Part shown: positions 54,927-64,000 of the stretch, piece after piece
Numbering within the stretch: position 1 is the first letter of the stretch
How the letters are laid out: each line of letters begins with the position of its first letter
Source: Daedaleopsis sinensis
Lineage: Eukaryota; Basidiomycota; Agaricomycetes; Polyporales; Polyporaceae
NCBI GenBank assembly: GCA_033807695.1
Contig: CM066310.1
Coordinates: 1,178,001-1,242,000 of the forward strand
Direction: 5' to 3'
Length of the DNA stretch: 64,000 nt
Translations under genes and position numbers: made by a program
Notes under the pieces: model-generated
The model's input: only the letters and a program-made list of their open reading frames with translations
What the model was told of the DNA's origin: nothing
Databases searched by the model: none

Positions 54927-55530
54927 ATGTTGATGTTTGCCGATGAGAGTGCCGTAGACAAGCACACATCAGCACGTTATAGAGGATGGGCACCTCTGGC
55001 ATCTTGCTGTGTTAAACGAGTTTGCTTTTGTCAAGCAAGTGGGGTAACACAGTGGACCGCTCGGACCAACTCACCTGTGATAGAGTGTGTGTGTGTTGCG
55101 AGAGAGTAAGAGGCGAAAGCGACTTAGGATTCAGCTCCTGCAGAGCAGGGGTTTATATACTACTACAGTGGAGCGGTTACCTAAGTACTAGTACTGTATA
55201 GCTATGCAGCAGTACATGCGGCAGTACATTGTCTAAGACATGCAGCGCAATGTCTGTAACAGGCTGAAATGGTATCAGCATGCGTGATGCTCATATGATA
55301 CAGATGAAACGGGGATGCAGCCAAATATGGCGCAAGTGAACCGGCTGCTACAAAGCACCAATTCAACAGCTTTGTCTGTGGCCAGCACTATTCACTGCTG
55401 CTAATCCTCACATAGGATGGGATCATCACATTTAAACTCTTTGAGGGTTCAGTGACAGGAGAGTGGTTTTTGGAGTTCCTTCAGGGATTTATGGTGAGTT
55501 TTGGTAATGCTACCTATCCATGGTCACACT
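54927..55530 (+). pseudogene. Tc1/mariner-type (IS630-like) transposase relic
   Basis: The first part reads YMLMFADESAVDKHTSARYR followed by GWAPLASCCVKRVCF, the first catalytic Asp region (F-DES--). The second part (from about 55360) reads FVCGQHYSLLLIL, a stop codon, and DGIITFKLFEGSVTGEWFLE FLQGFM. The two parts are separated by about 310 bp of inserted DNA. The last catalytic residues are missing. It is broken by the insertion, the stop and 3' loss. Confidence 0.65.
55046..55360 (+). mobile_element. LTR-like insertion in the mariner relic
   Basis: About 310-320 bp interrupt the mariner frame. AAGCA occurs at both borders (55039-55043 and about 55354-55358), a possible 5-bp target-site duplication. 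The insert ends in CA and contains a TATA-like TTTATATACTAC, as in an LTR promoter. The exact left end is ambiguous. Confidence 0.5.
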
Positions 55531-55611
55531 CACATTATTTCCAAACAGCTCCTATTGACTACACCATATCTGCACACATGCAGTGTGCTAGTGCTCAACA
55601 ACTGCAGCATT

Positions 55612-55705
55612 CACCACTTGTGGGGAAGGCGGCCAGGTCTGGCACAGTACGATTGATGAGTATAAGGGGGGGTTGAGCTCAACGTATGATAGAGAGTAAG
55701 ATCTT
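55612..55705 (-). repeat. Dispersed repeat, copy 3
   Basis: This is a direct-repeat partner of 54735-54825, about 85-90% identical by eye. It is immediately followed, on the minus-strand side, by the broken end of a gypsy gag frame. Confidence 0.7.
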
Positions 55706-56277
55706 GATTTGTACTCAAAGTGTTTGTCGAACGTGTCGGTGACATTCTTCAGGGTGGTATAGGTGCTAGTATGAGTGGGGTCTCTCACCAGGGCCTCCTC
55801 ATCGTCCAGAATCTTTTCCATAACAAGTTCAGACCATGCTCCCGCCGTATCGCCTTGCATAAAGCTTAAGAAGAGCACAATCTTCTTGCCCTCATCGCCG
55901 TAGTGTGTCGCGTTCTGTCGAACATAGAGTTTGAACACGAGGCGAAAGCGACGGGTATGATTCTTGTCACCGGTGAACGGCTGCGGCTTGTTGCCGATGT
56001 CGGAAGTCTGAACAGTGGTGGTAGACATGTTAGCAGATGTGTGACTCGTGGCCGGAGCAGGGACAGGAATGAGAGGAGTGGGAGTGGGGACGAGAGTGGG
56101 AACGGGAACTGGGACGGGATCGGGATCGGGGATAGGTTGCTCGGCTTCTGGTGGTGCGGCGGTGTCTGCGATGGGGTCTGGCAAGTCAATCATGGCGAGG
56201 TCCGTTACTGGTTCAGAGTCGGCGGCGGCGGCGGTGAGAGTTGACGGTACGTGCACTGCCGGTGCGGATGTGGACAC
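55706..56277 (-). pseudogene. Ty3/gypsy gag fragment
   Basis: The minus-strand frame has a Pro-rich leader (PDPDPVPVPVPTLVPTPTPL), then MSTTTVQTSDIGNKPQPFTG, DKNHTRRFRLVFKLYVRQNA, KKIVLFLSFMQGDTAGAWSE and a final coiled segment (TLKNVTDTFDKHFEYK). This is the retrotransposon gag core of basidiomycete gypsy elements. It breaks off at about 55706, where the dispersed repeat begins; no zinc knuckle or pol follows. Confidence 0.75.
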
Positions 56278-56964
56278 AATGCGGAGCGATGCAGATGTTC
56301 AGGATGTCGATGGAGGAGTCGGGGATTCACGTCGGGATTGGGTGTCATGATGTTGTTGGGCGTATTTGTGTTCTTCTGCGGAGACGTACGGGTATTCGGG
56401 TCGGTCGTAGAAGTACCAGTCCAATTCTTCTGGGTTGTCTTCGTCAGTGAACCACTCGACTCGTTCTCAAGCTGCAGGAAGTACTCTCCTGCTGATTTGA
56501 TGAAATAGTCCAGGGTGCTTCTGCCCCGAGGTAGTGTGTCTCCAGAGGGTGCCCGAAATGACGTGCTGGGCTTCTAGTGTCCCTCATGGCGGCAATGCAC
56601 GGGACTGATGTGTTGACAGAGATGATGGTTGAGAAATGGGAATGTTGTTGCGATGCTTGTGATACAAGGGGCGGGTGCACGGAAGCGGCAGGTGGGATTG
56701 ATCGAAGCGAGAGATGCGGCGGACAAATTCGATTTCCATTGTGTAGAATCGGCGTGGAGGGTGGAGGGTGGAGGTGTATTGGAGAAAGTTGCAGATTAAC
56801 ACGACCCACTGTCCAGAAGCCCGCTCTGTCTATGTTTCGAACACAGTATAAGACCGGTATGATTTACCTGCACCTTAAATATGACTGCTCCGTTCTTAAT
56901 CAACCCTGCAGGCTCAAGGTTGTTCTTTTCAATCAACTAGGATGGACGGACAATACCTTTGGCA
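56278..56964. other. Upstream of the gag fragment, no gene seen
   Basis: This stretch may contain leader or LTR sequence of the gypsy element, but no LTR boundary was identified. Confidence 0.35.
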
Positions 56965-58560
56965 CTAAGTGATCGTATTGTTGTACCATACTCTGTCAGG
57001 ATTGGCTATATCCTGATAGTTGTAAATTGAGTGAGCATTCAGTAGCCACATGTTAACAGCCTTGTTATGTCCTGCAATTTTGCGAGTTGCAGATGAGACT
57101 TGTCGTTCTTGCAGAATTGCCTTCTTCACCACATCTGAGCACCCTCCAGCATCACAGTCATGCTGAAACAGTGCACATCCTGTGTTGTTTTTTACCATTA
57201 AAGTTAGAGTCAGGCACAAATAGACAGTCTGAGCTTGCAATTTACCCAAATGTGCAAAACAGTCTTGACATCTGTTATTGTAAGACACAGGAGATTTAAC
57301 TTGTGATGGCGAGTGGGAGGAAGCTGAGAAGCTGGGCTACAACATATTGGACAAGGCCATCATCACTTGGGTCCAGAACAAGGAATTTGAGAACTTTTGT
57401 CATAGTGTGCTATCATAAAGTGTTAATAAGTACAGTTCACAAATAGTGATTCACTTACACCATTTGGGGTTGATATAATCACATAGCTATCATTCTTTGC
57501 TTGTTCACCTTTGACAGTTGTCATAGAGAGCCCTGGATGGAAGTTTTGCTGAGATAATCTTCCAGCAAGTCCAGAATTTTGTGTTTGGAGTATAGACACT
57601 ACTTGTGTTATTGCACTGTTAACAGATGATTGTGCAGATGTGTTCAAATTCACAGGAATATATCTCATTGTACCTGAGTTCAAAATTCAGGTCCACTCCA
57701 AGAGTTGACTAGCGACTAGTAGGACATACCGTGATGGTGCCTCCCATAGCCCCAAGAAATCTGCATGCTCTGGATGTTCCTTTTCATTGGCAAGGATGGA
57801 GGGCCCTGCTTGCACCCATTGGTTGATACTGCTATCATACCAGTAGCCACCAGTAGCAATGTGCTTGATAACTTGAGTAGCAAAAGCATTGCAAGAGTCA
57901 TGGCTAGGTACTTGTCGGTTGCTGTAGACTAAAGTGAGCCAGAAGATGTGATTGAAACTCTCATATTGTTCAGTCAAAAAGAGAATAGCTGGACCATGTC
58001 ACCTAATGTAGAATGGAAGATGGAGCAAGGAATGAAGCTTTGACTTTGAGATGAGCATGCTGGGAGACACACTGCACAGTGATGTTAAGCAAGGCCGTAA
58101 TAGTACGTGACAGATTGGCCTGTCAGGTCATGATTAGTATATATGGATAAATATATGGATGCGTAAATTGATCAAACTAAATAGACTTTGAAATTCTTTA
58201 TCTCAGTATGCCATAATAGCACTGCCAGATCACCAATTGTGTTCCAGGCTTCAAGAAGATAGGGGGCACTAGATTATAGACCACAAACAACATAAGCTGA
58301 GCAAGACTTTTGAAATGCTTCCTGATCAAGCTGCCTCTGTACTAGCATATATATATTCAGTGTTCATAGCCGGTGCATTGAGACCTTCAGTGCTGAGGGC
58401 TATGAGGCGCATCTGGAATAGTTCCATTGCCTTTGCTTTGTCGATGATGATCATAACTGCCTGGCTCCAGTAGTACTTGACTATCCCAAGTAGGAAGGTA
58501 TGAAGCACCTCTGTCGGTGTGTTGAGATGTATATTGATACCTAACCAGTCGTTGCATATG
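56965..58560 (-). pseudogene. Transposon-type repeated Agaricomycete gene, copy 1
   Basis: The order on the minus strand is VLHTFLLGIVKYYWSQAVMI, DKAKAMELFQMRLIALSTEG (58508-58326), a damaged middle, then SFNHIFWLTLVYSNRQVPSH and DSCNAFATQVIKHIATGGYW (57977-57687), further exons to 57423, and a C-terminal piece (VNMWLLNAHSIYNYQDIA, 57288-56965). I know this wording (LHTFLLG-VKY-W, S-NH-FR) as a highly repeated transposon-linked family of mushrooms, with no domain name that I can assign with confidence. Frameshifts in the middle show that it is decayed. A second copy lies at 60.3-61.8 kb. Confidence 0.6.
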
Positions 58561-58839
58561 AAGATGTGTTATATTATGAAGTGTGAGGGGGAGATGTGAT
58601 GGCAGGCAAGTGCAACTCCATGCCAGCGACAGACTGGCTGTTGAGCGACAAAGGTCCTGGCAAGCTTTGTCCAGAGATACGGCTGGAACAGCGGACAACA
58701 GAGACACGACCATCAGAGACCTGTGTGGCACTAGCAGGCAGGGTGCACTCGTGTTTAGGTCAAAGAGAGGGGGGCTTGTTCATGCTGCGGATCTCGCATT
58801 CTAAAGCGGCTGTCAGTACGTGTAGATACATGATGATTT

Positions 58840-59443
58840 CAGGCCTAACCGTTCATCCAGTTGCAAAACAAGCGGCTGTGGCTGACGCAGTTGTGACACT
58901 TCCAAGTGCACTGACCGCTGCACTCTTGAACGCACTTGTAGCCCTTCAAGGTGCAATACATGCAAGGCCTTGATTGAATCTTCTTCAAGATGTCGATGTA
59001 ATTGGGAGGGAGGGACTTGATTGACTGCCAACCAGGCGCAAACTGCACGGTGTTGTTAATGGGAATGGTATGGGAGGCCGTCACGATCTGGCTACAAGTT
59101 AGCAAAGTTTTATAGATAGTAATGAGAGCATACTGATGTAGGCGCATCCACAATGTCGTCAACAGGGGCCAACAAGTGCAACACAGATGGGGCGAGCTCG
59201 TTGGTGTTGTTTCCATCGGTGTCCTCTTTGGTGTCCATGGGGGCCACAGATGGGTGTGGGGAGGGCTCAGAGTGGTTTGGAAGCTCGTCCTCAGACTCAC
59301 TTTGGGTGTCATCAGAGTCCTCCTCCACTGCAACACTTGCCTGGGGTTGGTCGTCGACCTTGATGGATGTTAAGGTGCTGGCCTACAGCCCTGATACCTT
59401 TGCTTCTCTCAGTGCCGACCCAGTCTGTGTCTTCTGATTTCAT
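58840..59443 (-). CDS. Second 'CNWM' cysteine-rich protein (possibly decayed)
   Basis: From ATG 59443 (MKSEDTDWVGTERS) an N-terminal piece leads, with a frame change near 59390, into VAVEEDSDDTQSESEDEL and PMDTKEDTDGNNTNELAPS. After an intron near 59133-59093 comes TVQFAPGWQSIKSLPPNYID, ILKKIQSRPC and a cysteine cluster C-x2-C-x6-C-x11-C-x2-C-x2-H-x4-C-N-W-M ending near 58850. The spacing is identical to the gene at 19.5-20.6 kb, and both have (V/I)LKKI(R/Q)S immediately before it. The C-terminus beyond 58840 is uncertain. It lies between the two tandem copies of the transposon-type gene. Confidence 0.5.
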
Positions 59444-60269
59444 CTTAGGGCAAATGAGGGCAAACAGCAAAGAGAGAGACAGAAGCTGGGTATGGCGTAA
59501 TTGATACATCAGATGGGAATCAGGGTGAAAAAATGTGTACCACAGCCGGATGACACTAGTCTGAGCCACCATCCCAGGCACACTTATGTACACCTGAATT
59601 ACTGCACTAGTAAGTATTCACATCTGCTATCTGCACCTACTGGCACTTTGCACACATGATCACCTACCTATCATGACGGCCTACCTGCATTCATCTTGCA
59701 GAAAAGGGCTTTACTTACCTTATGGGGTTCATGTTACCGTCACTATAATGCCTGTATACAGATCAATATATGCCAATATAATGTTCATTACAGTACGAGA
59801 CCAATGGGTTACTACTGTACTAGAGAGAAAATAAAAGCATGTATCGACATTACCTGTTCACTTACCCAGGTTAATGCCTGGTGATTGCGAAGTTTGAAGG
59901 CGGCAAAGTTCGAAAGTGGTGATAGAGAGCGAGGGAATGAGACACGAGACACGGTATTCAAGCTTGAGCTTCAATATAACACTCTGCACCACATGAAACA
60001 TGATGCACAGTGTCGAGGAGGAAGACAAGTAGAGAGGGAAGTCAAGGTGGTGGTGGAGGAGAAGGAAGGACGACTCAAGAGGCAGCCATTTATATCTGAG
60101 AGGCCAGTGGCTGTGCCAGAGCTTGCAACTTTCCCACACGAGCCAGGCCAACCCTAGGCTAGGGTCTATTCATTAGAACAGTTACTTACTCCGCACTTAC
60201 CTCTCTTACATAATCACTTACTACTTCCTTTCGGACTTTAAAAATTATTCCCACGAGCTCAGGTTCACG
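59444..60269. other. Spacer, no gene seen
   Basis: This stretch holds the upstream region of the cysteine-rich gene. A purine-rich tract at 60020-60075 is the only notable composition. Confidence 0.4.
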
Positions 60270-61820
60270 TTACATTTTTGGTGGGAAGTGTTGTCCATAA
60301 AGAACAATTTCTTCGTATACTCATCAATCGTAAAGTGAGCCGGAAGACGTGATTGAAACTCTTGTATTGTTCAGTCGAAAACAGAATAGCTGGACTGTGT
60401 CGCCTGATGTAGAATAGAAGATGGAGCAAGAAGTGAAGCTTTGACTTTGAGATGAACAGGCTGGGAGCCCACTGTGCAGTGATGTTAAGCAAGTCTTCAA
60501 TAGTACATGACAGATCAGCTTGCCAAATGATAATTAGTATATATGAACAAGTGTATAGATGAGTAAATTGGCCAAACCAAATAGACATTGATATTTCTTA
60601 TCTGAGTGTGCCATAGGAGCACCACCAGTTTGCCAATTGTGTTCCAGGCTTCAAGAAGATAGGAGGGCACTAGATCATAGACTACAAATGGCATAAGGTG
60701 AGCAAGACTTTTGAAATGCTTCCCGATCAGGCCCCCTTTGTACCGGCATGTATATTCAGCATTCATGGCCGGTGCATTGAGACCTTCAGTGCTGAGTGCA
60801 GCGAGACACATCTAAAATAGTTCCATGGCCTTTGCTTTGTCGATGATCATAACTGTCTGGCTCCAGTAGTACTTGACGATCCCAAGTAGGAAGGTATGAA
60901 GCACCTCTGTTGGTGTGTCAAGATGTATATTGATACCTAACCAGTCATTGCATATGAGAATGACTCGTATGATAAAGTCTGACTTGAGCACTTACTTGGC
61001 ATGCCTAGAAGAGGGTTGATATAGTCCTCTATTGATGTTCCAGGTCTGAGGAGGTTGTCAAGTGCATCTTCTAGTTGCTTTCGGACTTCTGCTTCATTGA
61101 TCTGAGAGCACTTGGAGAACTAAGCACGAATCAACTTTCCAAGTTCAGCTAGAGTGTTAAGAATTGCCTTTGTACCTGAGTCTGAGACACTGGTCTTCGC
61201 AGTAGCACTTTTTAACTTCTCGGTTGTGCCAGGAAGATATGCCATCTCAATTAGTGTGCTGTTACCATATGGTAGTTGTATTCTAACATTTTCTCAAGGT
61301 GCTATTAGAGCAGCCTGTGCATCCAGGTCATGTTCTTCAACCTCCTCATCTCCATTCTCAATTGTAAAGTCTTCAGGCAGCTCTTCAATACCACTGCCTT
61401 GCTTGAAAAGCAACTCGGAGGGACCAGTCTTGGGATACAAAGGCTCATAGTCAGAGTCATTGGCCTCAGCCATCAAAGCATCAAATAGAGCTGGGCTGAG
61501 CTCTTCATGGTCATTCGAAGATGCTGTGTTGAGGTCTACTATACGGTTAATAGTCGACTCCCACATGGACGAGAGCTCTGCACGGTCATCAGAGATAACT
61601 ACTGTAGTGTTATCCTCAGCCATCAGACTTGGAGATCTGTTGCTAGTATATATACTCGTTAAAGGAGATGTAGCCTGAGGAGATGTGAGGTGATCAGGGG
61701 CAAACATGGGAAAATCAAAGTCAACAGGAGTGGGCTGCTGAGGGAGAGAATCAGGTGATGAGGATTGTTGCACATTGACAGAAGTCAAAGTGTGAATAGG
61801 TGCAGCCATCTGAGGCTGCA
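60270..61820 (-). pseudogene. Transposon-type repeated Agaricomycete gene, copy 2
   Basis: The N-terminal exon from 61812 (MAAPIHTLTSVNVQQSSSPD) is acidic and Ser-rich (SSNDHEELSPALFDALMAEA, SGIEELPEDFTIENGDEEVE). It is followed by YLPGTTEKLKSATAKTSVSD and a helix (INEAEVRKQLEDALDNLL), then IHLDTPTEVLHTFLLG, ALSTEGLNAPAMNAEYTCRY, KGGLIGKHFKSLAHLMPFVV, YDLVPSYLLEAWNTIGKL, then LHFLLHLLFYIRRHSPAILF. An in-frame stop precedes MCLAALSTEG, and the 3' part after SFNHVFRLTL is missing. It is more complete at the 5' end than copy 1, in the same orientation, with about 90% identity by eye where they overlap. Confidence 0.6.
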
Positions 61821-61895
61821 AGCTTAAGTGAGGCAGATGGCAGCCCTGGCTGTTATATAATATATACAGACCCATGACAGCACTAGAAATAATAC

Positions 61896-63424
61896 TCACA
61901 GGATGTAGTTGAGACAGGAGTGAGAGCTGTTGGTGTTGTCGTGCCGATAGCATGATAGCCCTCGAATGCGGTCAACTGTCATCTGGTCCCCAGCCCAAAC
62001 AAGGAACTTGTCCTCCGCCGCTTGCGCAATCTGCTCAGCATTAGTGCCCCAACTCATTTCCTCGGCCACCACCTTGCTCAGCAGCTCATCTGTACCACCA
62101 TAGGTGCTTTCATCGAGCTCTACTGTCTCGACTTTACTACATGTTCCGGTCCACATGGGAGGAGATCAACAGGAGGAGGAGCCAGCAGCGGATCTGAGCG
62201 GTGTTGATATCCAGCGAAAGCAGATGAATCGAGCAGGAATCGGAGCACACAGTAACGGCCTTGTGCGTCCACACGCTTACACCGTTCGCGTTCGTGACGG
62301 CTGCCATAGAGGTCAAGGAGAGGGAAGGGAGTGGTAAATGAGTCTTGACAACTTTTCCGTACCCTTTCGGCAATGTTGGTGGGCAGAAATGCTTCGAGAG
62401 GAAGGATGTAAATTGTTGTAGCTGATGCATTGATGAAGTGATTTTGATTATGCAACCGTTGCGAGAAAACACGCATGGGGATATTGAGATTGTCGTGTGA
62501 CCCAAAGTGAGGGAAGGTAGTAACTGCGAGACGTGTTGCTGCTTTGACAGCACGTGCAATCTTCTTGAACGCATTGGCCGTCCATTTATGGCTCATAGTT
62601 AGCCCAAGTGCATGCAAGGCGTCGAACACACGGGCTGATAGCCCACATGCCTTTAGGTATATAGACCAGAAGATAGTGAGGCTGCAGGAGTCATGAGACC
62701 GGGAGTATGTGAGCATGTATATGATGGTGAGGATTATCTATTACGACTGATGAGCAACACATGGTAGGAGAGCATAGCGGACAAACTCATGTATGTAGAA
62801 TGGATTCTTCATAATGTTATCAGCGCGTTGGCGGGGGGTACATGCGAGGGTTTGGAGAACTAGCCATAGATAGCATGCTCCTGATGTCTGTAGTGCAATG
62901 CCAAGCTTGCGCAAGTCAAAGCTTGTCAGGTACTCCACAGTCAAAGGATCTGAGGGGGGGCGGAACATGCTTGTTGTGTCATGTGAGATCTCCCCCTCCA
63001 GGACTTCAGCAGCACATCCAACTACGAACTCCTTCATCGGCTCTCCACCTCCTGCACTGGTCGAGGCCAGAGAGGACCACCAGTGAGTGAGTACACTGAG
63101 GAGTGCCGGGGACCTCATGAAGACAGCATGTTCATGCACAATTTTTGGCTCGGATATACATTCTGAATCGCCCCAGAAGAGCGTGTCGAGGAAGAGCTCC
63201 AAGTTGAGTCCTTGTTGGTCCTGCATATACTCGAGCACAGCACGGACACGTTCATGGAGAGCTGGGCCATGGTCAGAAAGAGCATCACGTAATGCAGCCG
63301 TGTACCCTTTGTAGAAGGAGGAAATTGTGATCTGAATAGGATGGGCAAATGGTGGGGGATCAGTTGAATGCTCGGTAGCCGAGTGCTCGAGAAGGGTGGT
63401 GGTGAGACCTGATCCGCACTGCAT
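61896..63424 (-). pseudogene. DUF6589-type protein, C-terminally truncated
   Basis: Exons from about 63424 read HERVRAVLEYMQDQQGLNLE, MKEFVVGCAAEVLEGEISHD, LRKLGIALQTSGACYLWLVL and QTLACTPRQRADNIMKNPFY, then YSRSHDSCSLTIFWSIYLKA, CGLSARVFDALHALGLTMSH, FGSHDNLNIPMRVFSQRLHN, LLAPPPVDLLPCGPEH, and FLVWAGDQMTVDRIRGLSCY. This is the domain order of DUF6589 proteins, a transposon-associated Agaricomycete family of unknown activity. The usual C-terminal half after GDQ-TV-R-RGL is missing: the sequence passes into copy 2 of the repeated gene at about 61890, after a good GT donor. The start is uncertain, and the N-terminus may be incomplete too. Confidence 0.72.
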
Positions 63425-63439
63425 TAAGGCATGAGTCAC

Positions 63440-64000
63440 TGGTCACAGCGGCTTGCACCATCTGTGACCAACCTTTGGCACCCCAGGCCCTCAGTCACAC
63501 CATTTTGAAGTTCTCACTGCACTGCTTTGCTCACATGCGCCAGACTTTCGAGGGTAGGTATCTCAAAGGAATGAATGAGGGATATGCTTGGTATTCACGC
63601 AGAGTGTAGTGAATACATTCAAATTCCAAAACCTGGGGAATCTGCTGAGAATTTGAATTTGCGAGGAATTCACCAGGAGTGTGTTAACTCCATGCAAATC
63701 CCCAGTATCCACAATCTGGTGTCATAACAACACTGGCTCTAGTGAACTAGGTCTATGCTTTTGTTCACTTGTTTCTAGCTCTGACATCTGCAAAAAAAAC
63801 CCCTGCCAATCTAGACAGAATTGTGATAATATGTACGAATCTGTAAGGTGGTGCATATAGTGCATACATATCTGCAATTTCTCACTATTCAGACACAGAT
63901 TATATCAAACTGGTGAATGTTCTAGTATGTGGATTGTCATAGATATAACACACAATGACACTAGAATATTAATTGTATATTTATAAGTGTGATAATTAGA
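63440..64000. other. AT-rich end of window, no gene seen
   Basis: This is AT-rich sequence with short inverted words (AATTCAAATTCC / GAATTTGAATTT near 63620-63655). No feature is supported. Confidence 0.5.

Noticed and set aside
56048..56350. Gly-rich plus-strand frame
   Set aside because: It is the antisense of the Pro-rich leader of the gypsy gag fragment.

Overview
The window comes from a filamentous fungus, almost certainly an Agaricomycete (mushroom-forming basidiomycete). Genes are split by 50-110 nt GT-AG introns. There is a basidiomycete-type sesquiterpene synthase, and the mobile-element families are those typical of Agaricomycetes: Plavaka-like CACTA, KDZ with a CxC2-like cysteine cluster, hAT, DUF6589-type proteins, Ty1/copia and Ty3/gypsy. 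No prokaryotic operon structure, rRNA or tRNA gene was recognised. All calls come from reading the sequence; no database search was run.

Layout. Positions 1-4.3 kb are ordinary gene space: LSM8 (U6 snRNP, +), a rhodanese-domain protein whose catalytic domain looks bacterial (-), and a terpene synthase (-) whose second metal-binding motif is degenerate. Positions 5.08-11.10 kb are one structurally complete CACTA/Plavaka-type transposon with CACTGTA termini, a TGT target-site duplication, subterminal repeats, an apparently intact spliced transposase (-) and a divergent accessory gene (+). It appears to sit inside an older repeat. Positions 11.1-17.6 kb hold no convincing gene but contain three inverted-repeat (MITE-like) units and an LTR-like/gag stub.

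Positions 17.8-24.5 kb hold a convergent pair of unfamiliar genes: a protein with a cysteine pattern C-x2-C-x6-C-x11-C-x2-C-x2-H-x4-C-N-W-M (+) and a ~870-residue Agaricomycete family protein (-). They are bracketed by two diverged copies of the same promoter-like segment. Positions 25.3-27.8 kb hold a multi-exon gene whose core reads as a 2-oxoglutarate/Fe(II) dioxygenase of the TET/JBP kind. Its 3' end abuts a 2.5-kb palindrome with arms of about 0.9 kb. A KDZ transposase N-terminal half follows at 31.4-32.9 kb and is cut off by a copia element.

Positions 32.9-63.4 kb are nested transposon debris: a broken copia element with a solo LTR inserted in its gag zinc knuckle; an apparently full-length hAT with an 8-bp duplication inserted in an older hAT gene; a TTAA-flanked MITE beside a second solo LTR of the same copia family; a second copia relic; a Tc1/mariner relic broken by an LTR-like insert; a gypsy gag fragment; two tandem copies of a repeated transposon-type gene; a second gene with the same cysteine pattern lying between them; and a truncated DUF6589 gene.

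Most genes here do not cooperate in a pathway. The exceptions are the two divergent genes of the CACTA element (transposase plus probable subterminal-repeat binding partner) and, more speculatively, the dioxygenase/KDZ neighbourhood, since these families are known to expand together in Agaricomycetes.
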